This document shows, one piece after another, positions 1-10,995 of a DNA stretch of 52,511 nt (positions are counted from its first letter, which is position 1; each line of letters begins with the position of its first letter). This DNA is from Thiofilum flexile DSM 14609. GTDB taxonomy: Bacteria > Pseudomonadota > Gammaproteobacteria > Thiotrichales > Thiotrichaceae. The notes beneath the pieces were generated by a model, which was not told the DNA's origin, did not search any database, and saw only the letters and a program-made list of their open reading frames with translations. The DNA lies in NCBI RefSeq assembly GCF_000380185.1, contig NZ_KB904760.1:1-52511 (forward strand). The letters are read 5' to 3'. A program made the translations under genes and the position numbers.

Positions 1-126
1 GGTCTTGGAATAAGAGAATGGTCTTGCCCTGAGTGTGGGGTACTGCATGATAGAGATATTAATGCAGCCAAGAACATTCTCGCGCTCGGATATGAGCGTC
101 TGGCAGCAGGAATCCCCGTCCTTTAG
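1..126 (+). CDS. tnpB: IS200/IS605-family TnpB C-terminus (partial at window edge)
   Basis: Reading frame 1 is open from the first base to a TAG at 124-126. The 41 residues contain [20 protein letters not shown], which joins the second half of the TnpB zinc finger (CPxCG) to the third RuvC motif (DRDxNAAxNI). TnpB is the RNA-guided nuclease of IS200/IS605 elements. The ending [10 protein letters not shown] is typical of the family. Only the last part is visible, so intactness of the gene and presence of tnpA cannot be judged. The downstream hairpin (113-134) fits the element's right end and overlaps the stop codon. Confidence 0.9.
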   Translation, partial: GLGIREWSCPECGVLHDRDINAAKNILALGYERLAAGIPVL

Positions 127-143
127 GTTGGGGAGGATGTCAA
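113..143 (+). mobile_element. IS200/IS605 right-end hairpin
   Basis: An imperfect hairpin lies across the tnpB stop codon. TCCCC (113-117) pairs with GGGGA (130-134) and an inner CCT (120-122) pairs with AGG (125-127). It is followed by GAGGATGTCAA. Subterminal imperfect hairpins at the right end, recognised as single strands by TnpA, are a hallmark of this IS family, and the same region would be the 3' part of the TnpB guide RNA. The exact cleavage site is inferred, probably at or near TCAA (140-143). Confidence 0.6.
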
Positions 144-171
144 ACTGGGATTTTTAAATGGGGTTTAGCCG

Positions 172-831
172 ATGCTTAAAGCATTATTATTGGATCATGA
201 TGGTACTTTGGTTGATTCAGAGACTTTGCACGGACAGCATTGGGCCGAAGTATTAGCCTCACATGGTGTAGAACTCAGTTCTGCCGAGTATCATGCTCAT
301 TATGCGGGGTACTCTACTTCACAAAATGCTATTGATCTTATCCAACAGCATGGTTTAACCATTAGTCAGCACGCACTCGCGCAGCAAAAGGTGGCAATTA
401 CCCAAGCATGGCTGAAACAACAAGCATGGCCTTTGATTGAGGGAGCCAGCGCTATTATGCAATGGGCGAGTACCCAAGGCTTACGCCAAGCGATTGTCAC
501 CGGCGGGCAACGCGTGAGTGTCGAGCGTACTTTAAGTTATTACCAGCTCGCGCCTTTTATTGAGGTGGTGACTAGCCAAGAAGACGCGGAACACAATAAG
601 CCCGCTCCCGATTTATATTTATTGACCTTAGAGCGTCTTGGCCTTAAAGCTCATGAGGTACTCGCCCTCGAAGATACTGCACGCGGTATGCAAGCCGCTT
701 TAGGCGCGGGTATTGAGTGTGTGGTGGTGCGAAATAGCTACTCGCAAAATCAGGATTTTAGTGGGGCAGCAGCCTGTGTCGACTCCCTACCCCAAGCACT
801 CGCATGGCTAAAACAACGCTATGGCAATTAA
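172..831 (+). CDS. HAD-superfamily phosphatase, phosphoglycolate phosphatase/beta-phosphoglucomutase-like
   Basis: 219 aa, the usual length for subfamily IA HAD hydrolases. Motif I is DHDGT with nucleophile Asp8 and acid Asp10. Motif II is the Thr at about 110 (IVTGG), motif III Lys143 in NKPAPDLY, and motif IV the acidic pair Glu167-Asp168 (ALEDTARG). Residues 15-85 form the alpha-helical cap that gives substrate specificity. Such enzymes hydrolyse or move phosphate on small sugar phosphates in the cytoplasm via an aspartyl-phosphate. The substrate cannot be told from the sequence. The gene starts 28 bases past the tnpB right end, so the IS lies very close upstream. Its stop overlaps the convergent rhlE stop by 4 bp. 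Confidence 0.85.
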   Translation: MLKALLLDHDGTLVDSETLHGQHWAEVLASHGVELSSAEYHAHYAGYSTSQNAIDLIQQHGLTISQHALAQQKVAITQAWLKQQAWPLIEGASAIMQWASTQGLRQAIVTGGQRVSVERTLSYYQLAPFIEVVTSQEDAEHNKPAPDLYLLTLERLGLKAHEVLALEDTARGMQAALGAGIECVVVRNSYSQNQDFSGAAACVDSLPQALAWLKQRYGN

Positions 832-2213
832 GAAGCCGCTACTCGTTTCGGCTGGGGCTTATTGAGGGTTTTAGTCACCACTTTGGTCGTGGCTGCAGGA
901 GCCGCTTTAGTTACCTTAGACCCAGCATGAGCCGGTTTAGGGGTATTGGGTTTTTTCGCCTGCGAATGCGTTGCGGGGGAGCGTTTCGCGGTGCTGGCCT
1001 CGGTAGCAGGTTTAGCTTTAGGTCGAGCGGGTTTACGCACCGGAGCGGCAACCTCGGCCTTGATGATAGGCTCTAAGGTGCTATTACTAATCGCTGGCAC
1101 CTCTTTACGCTCTAGGGTCTGACGAGTTAGGCGTTCAATGGCTTTGAGTAGATCGTGTTCTTCTCTATCGACTAAAGAAACCGCTTCCCCCTCAGCCCCA
1201 GCACGTCCAGTGCGCCCGATGCGATGCACATAATCCTCGGCGACATTAGGTAGCTCAAAATTGACCACATGCGGCAATTGCTCAATATCCAAGCCCCGCG
1301 CGGCGATGTCTGTTGCTACCAATACTTTAATCTGCCCTTGTTTAAAATCGGCTAGCGCTTTGGTGCGGGCATTTTGGCTTTTATTACCATGAATCGCGGC
1401 ACTGCTAATCCCATCACGAGCGAGCTTTTCCGCTAGGCGATTAGCGCCGTGTTTGGTACGGGTAAAGACTAATACTTGTTGCCAGTCATTAGCACGAATG
1501 AGGTGGCTCAATAGTGCGGTTTTACGCGCTTTATCAATTTCAAAAATAGACTGGCTGACCGTCGTAGCCGTGGTATTACGCTTAGCGACTTCAATCAGTT
1601 CGGGCTGCTGGAGTAAACCTTTGGCTAACTGCTGAATTTCATCAGAAAAAGTGGCGGAGAATAATAAGGTTTGACGCTTTTTAGGGATGAACGCTAATAC
1701 TTTACGAATATCGTGGATGAATCCCATATCGAGCATGCGGTCGGCTTCATCAAGGATTAAATACTCGACTTGATTCAGCTCGACGGCGCGTTGAGCGTGT
1801 AGATCCAAAAGGCGTCCGGGAGTCGCTACTAATATATCAACACCTGAGCGTAACTTTTGAATTTGGGGATGAATCCCTACTCCCCCGAATACTACCGCGT
1901 GTTTTAAAGGTAGGTATTGACCATAGGTTTGGACGCTTTCCATCACTTGAGCGGCGAGTTCGCGCGTAGGGGTTAGGATTAATGCGCGGACTATTTTAGG
2001 GCTAGCCGGTTTGGGGTTCAGCATGAGGCGCTGCAGGAGCGGTAAGGTAAAACCTGCGGTCTTGCCTGTTCCGGTTTGTGCGGCAGCCATGACATCGCGC
2101 CCTTTGAGTATTAAGGGGATCGCTTGCTGTTGTATGGGTGTCGGTGTGGTGTAGTTTTGTTGTTGTAATGCGTTTAGGAGTGCTTTGGATAAGCCAAGTT
2201 CAGAAAAGGTCAT
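828..2213 (-). CDS. rhlE: DEAD-box ATP-dependent RNA helicase, RhlE type
   Basis: 461 aa. The helicase core shows the Q motif (about 4-32), motif [10 protein letters not shown] (44-52), PTRELAAQV (81-89), TPGR (130-133), DEAD (154-157), SAT (185-187), [10 protein letters not shown] (299-308) and [10 protein letters not shown] (329-338). It is followed by a tail of about 90 residues rich in Lys, Ala, Pro and Thr that should be disordered and bind RNA. This arrangement and the [11 protein letters not shown] motif are typical of RhlE, which remodels RNA during ribosome assembly and cold adaptation. RhlE is preferred to SrmB or DbpA because there is no DbpA-type RNA-binding domain. It is transcribed alone and converges on the HAD gene. 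Confidence 0.88.
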   Translation of the reverse strand: MTFSELGLSKALLNALQQQNYTTPTPIQQQAIPLILKGRDVMAAAQTGTGKTAGFTLPLLQRLMLNPKPASPKIVRALILTPTRELAAQVMESVQTYGQYLPLKHAVVFGGVGIHPQIQKLRSGVDILVATPGRLLDLHAQRAVELNQVEYLILDEADRMLDMGFIHDIRKVLAFIPKKRQTLLFSATFSDEIQQLAKGLLQQPELIEVAKRNTTATTVSQSIFEIDKARKTALLSHLIRANDWQQVLVFTRTKHGANRLAEKLARDGISSAAIHGNKSQNARTKALADFKQGQIKVLVATDIAARGLDIEQLPHVVNFELPNVAEDYVHRIGRTGRAGAEGEAVSLVDREEHDLLKAIERLTRQTLERKEVPAISNSTLEPIIKAEVAAPVRKPARPKAKPATEASTAKRSPATHSQAKKPNTPKPAHAGSKVTKAAPAATTKVVTKTLNKPQPKRVAAS

Positions 2214-2406
2214 TAAGATTCGATTCTATGAGTTTAAGAGGGAAGTAGGATTATTTAAAAATATGGGGCAGAGTGTGCATGAGTTTAGTTTGTAGCACAA
2301 GCATTTCTGGAGTATCTGGGTATTTTTGTTAAAAGGTCTTTTGTTTGTTTTTGCTTTATTTAACATAAATTAAATTATATGAATTTAAAAATAACTATTC
2401 AGCAAT

Positions 2407-2517
2407 TCATCTGAAACCGCCCGCCTTACTACTGAAATAATCCGGCTGATGGAACCTGCCACCATGAGGGCTGTAATGGTAGTAATTAAAAATACCAAAG
2501 CCCCGAACAACTCTCAT
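2407..2517 (-). pseudogene. 36-aa minus-strand frame, possible transposase remnant
   Basis: ATG at 2517 to TGA at 2407. The product is rich in aromatic residues and contains FNYYHYSPHGGRFHQPDYF. The NYYHYxxPHGG stretch vaguely recalls the C-terminal YNxxRPHxxL region of DDE transposases such as IS3 or IS481 members. No other part of a transposase is seen and there is no ribosome-binding site worth naming. It could equally be a chance frame or an unrelated small gene, and the function is unknown. Confidence 0.25.
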
Positions 2518-2529
2518 CAGACAACACCC

Positions 2530-2562
2530 AAAATAAAAAGGGACTACCTAGGTAGTCCCTTT
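2530..2562 (-). terminator. Rho-independent terminator downstream of queF
   Basis: A perfect 26-bp palindrome spans 2537-2562, with GGGACTAC at 2540-2547 pairing with GTAGTCCC at 2552-2559. Read on the minus strand the stem is followed by TTTTTATTTT, a good U-tract. It lies about 115 bases past the queF stop, so it most likely ends the queF transcript. Confidence 0.75.
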
Positions 2563-2675
2563 GGCTTACACCAAAATAACTCGAATAAAGAGAGCCTTAC
2601 GAGTTAAGTGATGCTAACAATTTCTCCACCATAAATCCATTTTTTTCAGGATAAACGGAGTATATGTCTAATGAT

Positions 2676-3143
2676 TTAGCCACGCCCCCGATAACCATCG
2701 ACCTTTTGCTCTGGCACCCACACCCCTTTTGGGACTTCGCCATACTGAAAAAATACATCAATCGGCATACCACCGCGCGGATACCAATAGCCACCAATAC
2801 GCAGCCATTTAGGGGCAAGCTCGGCTATTAGCCTACGCCCAATCCCGACTGTGCAAGCCTCATGAAAAGCACCATGATTACGAAACGAACCGAGATAAAG
2901 CTTCAGCGACTTACTCTCGACTAAGCGTTGATCAGGGATGTAATCAATCACTAAATGAGCAAAATCGGGCTGCCCGGTGAGTGGACACAGCGAGGTAAAT
3001 TCTGGCGCGGTAAAACGCACGAGATAATCCACCTCTAGCTCTGGGTTAGGTACACTTTCCAGCACCGCTTGTTCGGGTGATTCGGGTAAGGCGGTGTTAC
3101 TACCTAATTGGGTTAGGTTGTTATAGATCGAAGGTGTGGTCAT
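2676..3143 (-). CDS. queF: NADPH-dependent 7-cyano-7-deazaguanine (preQ0) reductase QueF
   Basis: 155 aa, the short single-domain type I QueF of the tunnelling-fold family. It reduces the nitrile of preQ0 to the amine of preQ1, the step before insertion into tRNA as queuosine. The active-site Cys53 sits in [11 protein letters not shown] with Asp60, and the substrate motif ESKSLKLY begins at Glu76. FRNHGAFHE follows, as in the family. The start ATG at 3141-3143 is the only reasonable one. There is no operon partner, but yhhQ at 36.9-37.5 kb belongs to the same pathway. No preQ1 riboswitch was found upstream of queF. Confidence 0.95.
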   Translation of the reverse strand: MTTPSIYNNLTQLGSNTALPESPEQAVLESVPNPELEVDYLVRFTAPEFTSLCPLTGQPDFAHLVIDYIPDQRLVESKSLKLYLGSFRNHGAFHEACTVGIGRRLIAELAPKWLRIGGYWYPRGGMPIDVFFQYGEVPKGVWVPEQKVDGYRGRG

Positions 3144-3193
3144 AGTCTGTGATTCGGCAAAAAGTATATTTTACCGAACCCAAGGGAGTGGTT

Positions 3194-4450
3194 CTAGCTA
3201 AAACCACTTTGCCACAGCGTCTCACCTTTGGCTCCTACCACCCAAAACTGATGCGCTTCATCCAGCGTGGGCAATTGATAAGCATCTAACTGTCGATCTA
3301 ACACCTCCTCCGGCACCACATGCTCCCGCGCCCGGTTATTGTTACGCAGCTCCGTTTCCGGCAACAAAAACACCACCAAGGTTACTAAGGCATGATAATC
3401 ACGCCCCAAATCTGCCACCATAGAGCGAAAATCCTTGCGTATATTCGTGGCATCCCAGATCACACCGCACTTAGCACGTAAGGCAGCCTTTAAATTTTCC
3501 TTGGCTTGCTGGCGAATCTGTCCGCTATGCTCTTGACTCGCACGATCACCATTCCAGTGTTCGCGTAACTCATCTAGAGAAATACGTTCATACTCCGGGA
3601 AATGCTGCTGTAGCCAAGTCGATTTACCCGAACCACTCATGCCACAGGTAATCACCAAATGGGCATGTTGCTCTCGATGGGTATAGGTGGTGCTTAGTGC
3701 CTCCTCGGCTTGGGTGATTTTACCACTTTCCAGCTCTGTGACCGCATAGGCCTGTACATAGCTTTGGGCGGATTCAGACAACTGTGCCAACTCAGGACGA
3801 ATCGCTTGCAGAGGATCAAACCTATCCCACACACCATAGCTTTGGCATAAGCTGCGAAACTCTTCCAGAATCAATGCGTTCATTTCGTGATCATTACAGA
3901 TGCGCCCCTGCATATCCGCCCGTGCTAACCAATACAATAAAGGTAACTTGACCTGATGCGCTAATTTCAGAAAAGCCGCCCGATTACTTTCTCGCAATAC
4001 CAGCCTATGTATCATCTGATGCTCTCCCACCAGATTCAGCACATTCCAAATCACCGCAAAAGGCAATGACCACTGCATCATCCTAACGGCTAAATAAGAG
4101 CGCCCCTTATCCTCATGACCAGAGGAACCAATCCGTATGCGCCCGTCTTTTTCATAGTTTTTGGTACATACTGGCTTAGCAATATCATGCAGACAAGCAC
4201 CCAGAATCAAAGCCTGACGCTCAGCACCTTGAATATGTTGTGCTTCGGTTTGCAGCAATTGATATAACTCCTCTAGCACCATGCCAGTATGAATATGCAC
4301 ATTGCCCTCGGCATGCCATTCATTATCCTGCGGGGTATCCTTAAAGCGTAGCAACAGCGGTAGCTCAGCGCCCATCTGTGCTACACATTCGTCTATATCC
4401 GGTGTCGCATCCAAAGCCAAGCGGGCTAACCAATCATTCAAGTCTTTCAT
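3194..4450 (-). CDS. HD-Pnk: HD-domain phosphohydrolase fused to polynucleotide 5'-kinase
   Basis: 418 aa with two domains. The N-terminal half (about 40-240) is an HD phosphohydrolase, with histidines in VHIHTGMVL (about 51-59) and the HD doublet His88-Asp89 in CLHDIAKP. The C-terminal half (about 264-418) is a P-loop kinase with Walker A GMSGSGKS (270-277) and DATNIRKDFR, as in T4 Pnkp-type kinases. The known bacterial HD-Pnk family heals broken RNA ends: the HD domain removes 2',3'-cyclic or other 3' phosphates and the kinase phosphorylates the 5'-OH. The start codon overlaps the upstream ligase stop by 4 bp (ATGA), so the two are translationally coupled. The RNA-repair role is inferred from domain order plus this neighbour. 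Confidence 0.85.
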   Translation of the reverse strand: MKDLNDWLARLALDATPDIDECVAQMGAELPLLLRFKDTPQDNEWHAEGNVHIHTGMVLEELYQLLQTEAQHIQGAERQALILGACLHDIAKPVCTKNYEKDGRIRIGSSGHEDKGRSYLAVRMMQWSLPFAVIWNVLNLVGEHQMIHRLVLRESNRAAFLKLAHQVKLPLLYWLARADMQGRICNDHEMNALILEEFRSLCQSYGVWDRFDPLQAIRPELAQLSESAQSYVQAYAVTELESGKITQAEEALSTTYTHREQHAHLVITCGMSGSGKSTWLQQHFPEYERISLDELREHWNGDRASQEHSGQIRQQAKENLKAALRAKCGVIWDATNIRKDFRSMVADLGRDYHALVTLVVFLLPETELRNNNRAREHVVPEEVLDRQLDAYQLPTLDEAHQFWVVGAKGETLWQSGFS

Positions 4451-5079
4451 TCTGCGCCCTCCTTTAAACCATTCGGGATAATCTCGGCAAACATCCAGTG
4501 CTCCGTGGTCTGTACATGTTTAGCACGTACCCATTTCGCCATATGTTGGGCAAACTCATCATAATGAAAGGCGCGTGTTGCCCGTACCACATAGCCCTCG
4601 CTACGTTGTGTATCCACCGGAATGGCGCGTATCAGCTCCTCATCCCAGATGCCTTGATACAATACGGGGGGGAGATGAATATTCAATAATCCGAACCAGT
4701 CCTGTGTGTCTGCCCAGCTCAGGCAAATATTCTGCTCATTCCAAATGGAAAAACCGTAAAAATAACTCTCCAGCGCTGGATAGATCACCGAATGCTGGGC
4801 ATAGAGATTTTCACCGCAAATACGCCAATCGGGCGGGATTTCGTGCTTGAATTGACCGTACCACTGCTTGACCCAATCTCTTGAATCATGATGGCGACTA
4901 TCGATGGAGCGGGCGTGCATACGATCTCGATACAGTGAAGTATTTTCGCCATCCATTTTTTCGGTGACAACGACTTCAAGCCCGACAAACTGCTGGGTAT
5001 TAATAATGCGAATATCATCACTAGCGACACTTGCCGACCAAGGCAAATGCGGGGTGCGCGGATATTTATAGACTGACAT
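4447..5079 (-). CDS. ATP-dependent RNA ligase (RNA_ligase/DRB0094-like family)
   Basis: 210 aa from the preferred start at 5077-5079, which has an AGGA about 9 bases upstream; an in-frame ATG at 5121 would add 14 residues with no family similarity. The nucleotidyltransferase motifs are in order: motif I KMDGE with AMP-accepting Lys41, a motif III-like FYGFSIWNE after GENLYAQHS, motif IV EGYVVR, and a motif V region KWVRAKHV. Such ligases adenylate the enzyme, transfer AMP to a 5'-phosphate RNA end, and seal it to a 3'-OH. The protein is little more than the catalytic core. It overlaps the HD-Pnk gene by 4 bp, giving a complete heal-and-seal pair. The CRISPR array begins about 210 bp upstream. 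Confidence 0.85.
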   Translation of the reverse strand: MSVYKYPRTPHLPWSASVASDDIRIINTQQFVGLEVVVTEKMDGENTSLYRDRMHARSIDSRHHDSRDWVKQWYGQFKHEIPPDWRICGENLYAQHSVIYPALESYFYGFSIWNEQNICLSWADTQDWFGLLNIHLPPVLYQGIWDEELIRAIPVDTQRSEGYVVRATRAFHYDEFAQHMAKWVRAKHVQTTEHWMFAEIIPNGLKEGAE

Positions 5080-5291
5080 AGCCTGTATTCCTAAAACCAT
5101 TAAAATACTAAGCACAAGCAAAACTGTCTCAGATAGGACTGAGCAGGCAGGTGCGATTTTTTGAGATTTGGTTTTGGATAAGTAACTACATGGCTATTAA
5201 GAATAGTTAAAGGTTAATGGTTGAAGATAAGTTTTCAATATTAGTTTGATTATATCACTTGCCACAAGTTCAAAGTAGATCAGTTGATGCT
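5080..5291. other. AT-rich flank between the RNA ligase gene and the CRISPR array
   Basis: 212 bp, strikingly AT-rich from about 5160 to 5270. It must contain the promoter of the minus-strand RNA-repair pair. It could also be the CRISPR leader if the array is transcribed on the plus strand. No clear IHF site or promoter was fixed. Confidence 0.4.
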
Positions 5292-6663
5292 GTCATAACC
5301 CCGCATGGGGATTCGTAACTAGCATCCTCGCTTAATTGCGTAGGGCACTTTGTACGTCATAACCCCGCATGGAGATTCGTAACCTTTTGTGTTTCGGCGA
5401 GTATGTCCATACGTCAGATGTCATAACCCCGCATGGGGATTCGTAACATGAAGAAGCGCAAGTGTCACCTCTCAAACTTTTATGTCATAACCCCGCATGG
5501 GGATTCGTAACAAGAATTTATAGTCTCCTATGACGGAGTATTTTATGTCATAACCCCGCATGGGGATTCGTAACCTAATTGATAAGGATGATAAGGCGGA
5601 CTCGGACTGGTCATAACCCCGCATGGGGATTCGTAACGACTCAGCCACGGACAGCTCAGGGGATTTATGCGTTGTCATAACCCCGCATGGGGATTCGTAA
5701 CCGAACGAGGCTTGAGCCACTGGGCGGCTGCCGCCATTGTCATAACCCCGCATGGGGATTCGTAACCCTCGAAGAGGATGGGATTGTCGGGCGCGATGCA
5801 AAGGTCATAACCCCGCATGGGGATTCGTAACTACGTTGAGTCAGTCAAAGAAGGGACTACGCCCGACGTCATAACCCCGCATGGGGATTCGTAACCAAGC
5901 CTCTGAGTTCGTTCTCTTGCTGATAGGTAATGTCATAACCCCGCATGGGGATTCGTAACGTCGATTTTAGTCGTAGGGATATTATCCCCACGCAAGTCAT
6001 AACCCCGCATGGGGATTCGTAACGATATCCACAGCCGTATAACCCGCCACCAGCGAGCGGTCATAACCCCGCATGGGGATTCGTAACACTAATCAAGAGC
6101 CAGATTTTGGTACATCGTTAGCAGTCATAACCCCGCATGGGGATTCGTAACTACCATGCAGAGCCATCACCCAATCCTCGTGCTTAGTCATAACCCCGCA
6201 TGGGGATTCGTAACGTTGACATTTATTTTACCAATACCGCGCATGAGCTAGTCATAACCCCGCATGGGGATTCGTAACTGAGTGATTGAGTGCCCAATCC
6301 GCTCGGATTGGACGCGTCATAACCCCGCATGGGGATTCGTAACACCTCATCAATAACGAAGGCGACGGCGAAACCGTTTGTCATAACCCCGCATGGGGAT
6401 TCGTAACGATTGATCCTAGTCTCGATGCTGCACCCGTGCCACGGTCATAACCCCGCATGGGGATTCGTAACTATTTTTTGGAAGCTGAACGGGTTTAATT
6501 CGGAGAAGTCATAACCCCGCATGGGGATTCGTAACGGATGGCACAATTGTGGGACTGGACTACCTCAAAGCGTCATAACCCCGCATGGGGATTCGTAACG
6601 ATTAGTAAAGTGGACGCAGCAGCTCGCAAGCTCAGGTCATAACCCCGCATGGGGATTCGTAAC
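5292..6663. CRISPR. CRISPR array, 22 repeats of 28 bp and 21 spacers of 35-37 bp
   Basis: Repeat starts are 5292, 5356, 5420, 5484, 5547, 5610, 5674, 5739, 5804, 5868, 5932, 5996, 6060, 6124, 6187, 6251, 6316, 6380, 6444, 6508, 6572 and 6636, each 28 bp. The plus-strand repeat begins GTCATAA, has a CCCC-GCAT-GGGG stem-loop, and ends ATTCGTAAC. All copies are identical except the second (5356), which has one G-to-A change in the right stem arm. Transcribed on the plus strand, the 3' handle after the stem would be AUUCGUAAC, resembling the AUUGAAAC handles of many Cas6 systems, and the AT-rich left flank would be the leader. The variant repeat near the left end argues weakly the other way, so orientation is unresolved. 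Spacers are all different. No cas gene lies in the window, and both neighbours (RNA-repair genes, icd) are unrelated to Cas. Confidence 0.98.
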
Positions 6664-6793
6664 CCCTGATTTCAGCGTATCTCTGGTTAAATACCACTGT
6701 ATCAAGCACACAAAATCTAACATAAGCCTTTGATTCATGTCCATCAGTGTCCGGGGTGAAATACTGCATTGGTGGTCGAAGTTCGACTCATAC

Positions 6794-6823
6794 CTGCCGG
6801 ATAACTCAACAATTATCCGGCAG
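6794..6823 (-). terminator. Stem-loop after icd
   Basis: A perfect 11-bp stem, CTGCCGGATAA (6794-6804) with TTATCCGGCAG (6813-6823), and an 8-base loop, 15 bases past the icd stop. There is no U-tract on the minus strand, so it may protect the mRNA end or act as a weak terminator. Confidence 0.5.
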
Positions 6824-6838
6824 TGCTGGACTAATAAC

Positions 6839-9109
<2,271 letters not shown>

Positions 9110-9287
9110 TTAGTCTGAGGGTATGTGGAATTATTCAGGCAAGAATGTAGCGGAATACATCCCCTGTTGACTAGATTAAACCATGGGTGCTAAGAGATTT
9201 ATTTTGTTGACGCTATTCTAGGTGGTATGGGCGCTATTTAAAACTAGCTACGCCAAATTTTAAAGCAGTACCCACTACCTCACCTCA

Positions 9288-10151
9288 TCAAACCACCTTC
9301 AGCGGAATATAACGCTCAGGTAGTACACTAGGGCTGCGTATGGGTGCCCACGCATGCCCAAAAATGACCTCATAGGTGGCAGGTAACTGCCCATCTGCTC
9401 GCCTAAAGCTCTCATAAGCTTGGTACATAGCCTGTAAACGTTGTTTACCCATTAAACCTTTGGCACGACCTTGGGTGGCATTATTCGCCCCTAAGGCTTT
9501 CAAATCGTGCAGTAAACCCTTGACCTCGCTATAGGTCAAGACTTTATCTTCTCGGTCGACCACTGGATCACGAAATCCTGCGGCTACTAATGCATCACCG
9601 ATCTCGTGCATATCCACAAACTGACTCACATGGGGGTAACCATCCACCTGTCCCCAACTCGCACGCAATTCTTTTAAGGTATCAGGGCCAAAGGTAGCAA
9701 AGGTTAATAAGCCCTCTGGACGCAAGACGCGAGCACACTCCTTAAACACTGGCACTAAATCATTACACCATTGCAGCATCACATTCGAGATCAGCATATC
9801 ACACGATTGATCCACAAAGGGCAAAGCATGTACATCGGCACACACCCCTAAAGGTTTACGCCACCAATGGCGGCGCTTCAGGGTTTGAGCCACCATACTC
9901 GCGGCTATATCAACCCCTATCACTTCCGCCTTAGGATAACGTTTGAGTAAAGCCTCTGCAATCATCCCCGTCCCACAACCGAGATCCAGCACGCGTTCGG
10001 GAACTAATTTAACCCAATCAAGACGTTCTAATAACTCCTGCCCAATTTCACGCTGTAATACCGCTGCCTCGTCATAAGTATGGGCGGCACGCTCAAAACC
10101 TAAGCGGGTTTTACGTTTATCTAATAAATGCGCTGCATCAATACTACTCAT
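9288..10151 (-). CDS. bioC: Malonyl-ACP O-methyltransferase BioC
   Basis: 287 aa, class I SAM-dependent methyltransferase. Motif I VLDLGCGTG follows an N-terminal helix containing RLGFERAAHTYDEAAVLQREIG, which is characteristic of BioC. GVDIAASMV is the ribose-binding acidic strand, and later MLQWCNDLVPVFKECARVLRPEGLLTFATFGPDTLKEL matches the family closely. It methylates the free carboxyl of malonyl-ACP so that fatty-acid synthesis can build the pimeloyl chain of biotin. Its start overlaps the end of bioH by 8 bp, so the pair forms an operon bioH-bioC. No other bio genes are in the window. Confidence 0.93.
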   Translation of the reverse strand: MSSIDAAHLLDKRKTRLGFERAAHTYDEAAVLQREIGQELLERLDWVKLVPERVLDLGCGTGMIAEALLKRYPKAEVIGVDIAASMVAQTLKRRHWWRKPLGVCADVHALPFVDQSCDMLISNVMLQWCNDLVPVFKECARVLRPEGLLTFATFGPDTLKELRASWGQVDGYPHVSQFVDMHEIGDALVAAGFRDPVVDREDKVLTYSEVKGLLHDLKALGANNATQGRAKGLMGKQRLQAMYQAYESFRRADGQLPATYEVIFGHAWAPIRSPSVLPERYIPLKVV

Positions 10152-10920
10152 AAATAAACGGCTCCACCGCAGCCAAAAACTCTTCCGTATGGGTCACAAA
10201 CGGCACATGGGAAGCATGAGGCAATACCTTAACCTCATAGCCTTTATGTTCTAATACCTCAGCCACTGCAACCGGCACTAATTTATCCAAACGCCCCAAA
10301 ATCCAGCGACTCGGTACAGGTAAGGTTTGCTCGGAGAAATCCACCGAACGCAATAGCTCTAAGCCCTGATGCAAGGCGGGCAAACGCGCGGGGTATTGTA
10401 AAATCGCATCACGCAATTGATTAAGCTCCACCGGACTATGCCGCGTACCCATAAATTGCAAAGCAAAAAAGCGTTTCACTGTGGCTACATAATCGGTTTC
10501 TAAATTGGTAGCGAATTGTTCAAGCACCTCTGGCGCTAGCGCATGAGGCCATGTTGGGGTTTGGATAAAGCAAGGTGAACTACCAATCAGTAATAAACGT
10601 GCTACTTTATCCGGCATAGCATAGGCCAAGGCCTGAGCAAGTAAGCCTCCTAGTGACCAACCAATAATAGCCGTATTCGGTTGAATCAGTGGCTTTAGTG
10701 TCTGAACTAACTGTTCTAATGTCCCTAATTGATCAACGGCACTACGTCCATGTCCGGGTAAATCGACCCAAGTGACTCGTGCATGCTGAGTTAAATGCGC
10801 TCGAATCGGTTGCCATGCGGCTTGATTCATCCCCCAACCGTGTAACACCAACAGTGGGCGACCTTGCCCTTCTGTACTACTCCATACGGTATCCACATCT
10901 AATACTATTTGACTCACCAC
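10144..10920 (-). CDS. bioH: Pimeloyl-ACP methyl ester carboxylesterase BioH
   Basis: 258 aa alpha/beta hydrolase. The catalytic triad is visible as Ser89 in GWSLGG, Asp212 in GRLDKLVP and His238 in HASHVPF. The oxyanion region LHGWGMNQAAW is the typical BioH form. It removes the methyl group put on by BioC, ending chain elongation and giving pimeloyl-ACP. It is the first gene of the bioHC operon, with its promoter in the 75-bp divergent gap shared with plsY. Confidence 0.92.
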   Translation of the reverse strand: MVSQIVLDVDTVWSSTEGQGRPLLVLHGWGMNQAAWQPIRAHLTQHARVTWVDLPGHGRSAVDQLGTLEQLVQTLKPLIQPNTAIIGWSLGGLLAQALAYAMPDKVARLLLIGSSPCFIQTPTWPHALAPEVLEQFATNLETDYVATVKRFFALQFMGTRHSPVELNQLRDAILQYPARLPALHQGLELLRSVDFSEQTLPVPSRWILGRLDKLVPVAVAEVLEHKGYEVKVLPHASHVPFVTHTEEFLAAVEPFIYE

Positions 10921-10995
10921 TGTTCCTTACAAAAGCTGCGACACTCACGCAAAATCCTGCTAAGTTACGCCCATTGATTAAGGGGAGCTATTGTA

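Larger units (their letters stand above)
2214..2675. other. 462-bp AT-rich intergenic stretch
   Basis: This gap lies between the rhlE start and the queF stop, both on the minus strand. It holds the queF terminator (about 2530-2562) and a 36-codon minus-strand frame at 2407-2517, listed separately. The AT-rich part 2220-2400 should contain the rhlE promoter, but no clear -35/-10 pair was picked. Nothing else was recognised. Confidence 0.6.

Noticed and set aside
2407-2517. 36-aa frame as a functional small protein
   Set aside because: Kept only as a low-confidence remnant; there is no good ribosome-binding site and only faint likeness to transposase C-termini.
2597-2818. 73-codon minus-strand frame overlapping queF
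   Set aside because: Out-of-frame shadow of the well-supported queF; no family features.
4498-4850. Two plus-strand frames opposite the RNA ligase
   Set aside because: Antisense shadows of the ligase gene, with no conserved motif or ribosome-binding site.
5472-5801. Minus-strand frame of 109 codons with a repeated LRIPMRGYD motif
   Set aside because: It is the translation of five to six CRISPR repeats and their spacers; repeat periodicity close to 63-65 bp keeps the frame open by chance.
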